A stretch of 64,000 nucleotides of DNA from NCBI GenBank assembly GCA_002632355.1, contig NSJJ01000006.1, forward strand, positions 62,001 to 126,000, given 5' to 3'. This DNA comes from Sulfuricella denitrificans (GTDB lineage Bacteria; Pseudomonadota; Gammaproteobacteria; Burkholderiales; Sulfuricellaceae). Position 1 is the first letter of the stretch; every line of letters starts with the position of its first letter. The notes under the pieces were generated by a model, which worked only from the letters and a program-made list of their open reading frames with translations, made no database searches and was not told the DNA's origin. Of the stretch, positions 62,690-64,000 are shown one piece after another. The position numbers and the translations under genes were made by a program.

Positions 62690-63852
62690 ATGCTTTTCCT
62701 GACAGTCAATGGGTCCGGTGCACACGCCCCGATAAAAATTGCTTTCCTAATCGCATCCTCGATACTCATCCCCGTGTAATCCTGGGCGGCAAACCAGCCT
62801 CCGCTGACATTCCCATCGATCACTGCCCCCAACAGGGCTCCGGGCAGAACGCTTTCAACCCCGTTGGGCGCCACCGCCCCGCCCATGTCCGTGCGTAGCC
62901 AGCCCGGGTCGAGCAAAGACATCTGGACACCGGTTCCGGCGAGTTCGGACTGGAGATCGAACACGAACTTGTCGAGCGCCGCCTTGCTACAGGCATAAGC
63001 CATTTCAGCCGGACGTCTCTGGATGCTGCTGCTGATATTGACCACTCTGCCGAAGCCACGTTCGATCATGGAAGGAATCAGTTGCTGACTCAGGCGAACC
63101 GGAGCAATCAGGTTGACGGCATAGCTGGCGTGGTATGCCTCTGCCGGCATCTGCCAGAAGCCGCCATAATCCGACGGCGAGATCCCTGCGTTATTGAACA
63201 GAATATCGATGGGCGGGGCTGAGTCCCTAAGCCATCCGGCAAGCGCTTCGAGTTCATCGCTTTTTCCAAGATCGCCGGCCACAGCCACGGCCTCGACCCC
63301 GAGTTCCCTGCAACACCAAACAGTTTGCTCCGTATGTTCCAGCACCCGCCCATGAATGACCACATTGGCGCCCTGACGGGCCAGGGCAATGGCAATCTGG
63401 CGCCCGATACCGCGTGTAGATCCGGTGACAAGCGCCCATCTGCCCTGAAGCGAAAGTACCCTGACATCCGCAACTGCACTGTCCTGACGTCTGATGCTGC
63501 CGACCCGATGGTAAGACCGTTCAAAATTCACGACAAAAATATTGTCGAATCCCATCTCTTCGAGCCGAATACAAATCTTTTCAAAATTCCGGACGCAGAT
63601 GACGACCAGAACCCCTTCCCTGCGCTCAGGCAATTCGTGTGGAGAAACGCATGGAATGCCGAAAAAAGATCTTCCCCATTTGGCTGGCGCATTATCGCAA
63701 AGCATATCCGGGCTGCGGCCCACGGCGAGTACGAGCTGCGAATAACAATCCTCGAACAAAGTGCCAAGACCGAAAAAACAGATTTGCTCAGCCTTCATCG
63801 CGGCTTGCCGCAGATCTGCAGCTGCTTCGGAGAGAATAAAGTGCCCGATCAT
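62686..63852 (-). CDS. Rossmann-module + SDR (G)
   Basis: 388 residues. Module at 22-110 (ICFFGLGTLFE, LCDNAPAKWG, GIPCVS). The SDR domain starts about 135: TGSTRGIG (143-150), NNAGIS, SSS and YACSK, so the classical Ser-Tyr-Lys set is intact. Ordinary SDRs are about 250 residues; the extra 130 are the module. A ketoreductase/dehydrogenase on an unknown substrate. Ends with the ATGA overlap into the radical-SAM gene. Confidence 0.9.
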   Translation of the reverse strand: MIGHFILSEAAADLRQAAMKAEQICFFGLGTLFEDCYSQLVLAVGRSPDMLCDNAPAKWGRSFFGIPCVSPHELPERREGVLVVICVRNFEKICIRLEEMGFDNIFVVNFERSYHRVGSIRRQDSAVADVRVLSLQGRWALVTGSTRGIGRQIAIALARQGANVVIHGRVLEHTEQTVWCCRELGVEAVAVAGDLGKSDELEALAGWLRDSAPPIDILFNNAGISPSDYGGFWQMPAEAYHASYAVNLIAPVRLSQQLIPSMIERGFGRVVNISSSIQRRPAEMAYACSKAALDKFVFDLQSELAGTGVQMSLLDPGWLRTDMGGAVAPNGVESVLPGALLGAVIDGNVSGGWFAAQDYTGMSIEDAIRKAIFIGACAPDPLTVRKSI

Positions 63853-63861
63853 CGAGAACGA

Positions 63862-64000
63862 TCAGCCCAGAGAAAGCGGTTTGCTGCCCGGAGGCGGATC
63901 ATAGGAAATGGTTCTCGACACCAGGTTGTTTTCGGACACGAGTTTGTCGAGCAGCCGGGCTTTTTCTTCGACATCCGCCATCCAGTAAGTCGCGAGCTTC
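63862..64000 (-). CDS. C-terminal end of a gene cut by the window
   Basis: 45 residues followed by a TGA at 63864-63862, reading KLATYWMADVEEKARLLDKL then a Pro-rich end GSKPLSLG. It stops 9 bases before the next ATG, so belongs to the same operon. Not recognised from this part alone. Confidence 0.6.
   Translation of the reverse strand, partial: KLATYWMADVEEKARLLDKLVSENNLVSRTISYDPPPGSKPLSLG

Overview
The window reads as a chromosome segment of a betaproteobacterium. The gene orders tig-clpP-clpX-lon-hupB-ppiD and rpsF-priB-rpsR-rplI-dnaB-alr-radA, a quinone-type PyrD, and large chromosomal integron-type cassette arrays suit the Nitrosomonadales or a neighbouring order. The family-level assignment is a guess; no rRNA is present.

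Layout. (1) 1-6520 is an integron cassette array reading rightward: small, mostly unrecognised genes, each ending in an attC recombination site, plus a HI1419/HI1420-type toxin-antitoxin cassette and a reversed yoeB-yefM cassette. The array has been broken up by two different IS3-family remnants and a REP-like inverted pair. No integrase gene is in the window. (2) 6652-16262 is core genome: ygfZ, ygfX-like, mfd, a DUF1015 gene, serB and ppiD. (3) 16324-23020 holds tRNA-Asp, tRNA-Val, hupB, lon, clpX, clpP and tig, with a 270-bp two-hairpin MITE-like element upstream of lon. (4) 23187-28582 is the rpsF ribosomal/replication operon, with a likely S6:S18 autoregulatory leader, followed by dnaB, alr and radA. 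(5) 28583-34192 is a Ser/Thr phospho-signalling block: two PP2C phosphatase + FHA pairs around a PEGA-domain kinase, a TssQ-like lipoprotein and a cytochrome c'-like lipoprotein. (6) 34189-39857 holds an SDR, an amtB under an apparent sigma54/NtrC promoter, a DUF3530 gene, pyrD, ald and a BFD-like ferredoxin. (7) 40027-42445 is a second attC array, reading leftward and without an integrase. It carries an SRA-like/HNH endonuclease, a PD-(D/E)XK-like protein and an unknown protein. (8) 42768-47085 holds rmuC, a small ORF and a TPR/O-GlcNAc-transferase-like protein. (9) 47105-64000 (continuing past the window) is one leftward run of 15 complete genes plus one partial one: six radical-SAM proteins, two FkbM methyltransferases, two glycosyltransferases, two SDRs, a Gmm-like NUDIX hydrolase, a glucokinase and a small transporter.

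The most unusual part is region 9. A Rossmann-like module of about 100 residues (a glycine-rich turn, then a D-x-x-P-x-K-x-G type motif) recurs in seven of the proteins, joined to radical-SAM, FkbM or SDR catalytic domains, at the N-terminus in six and the C-terminus in one. Many genes overlap by 4 bases, so the set is probably co-expressed. The likely role is synthesis or modification of an unusual surface glycan or glycosylated protein, but the substrate cannot be read from the sequence. The two cassette arrays are the other accessory regions. Everything else is housekeeping with a few readable regulatory sites.
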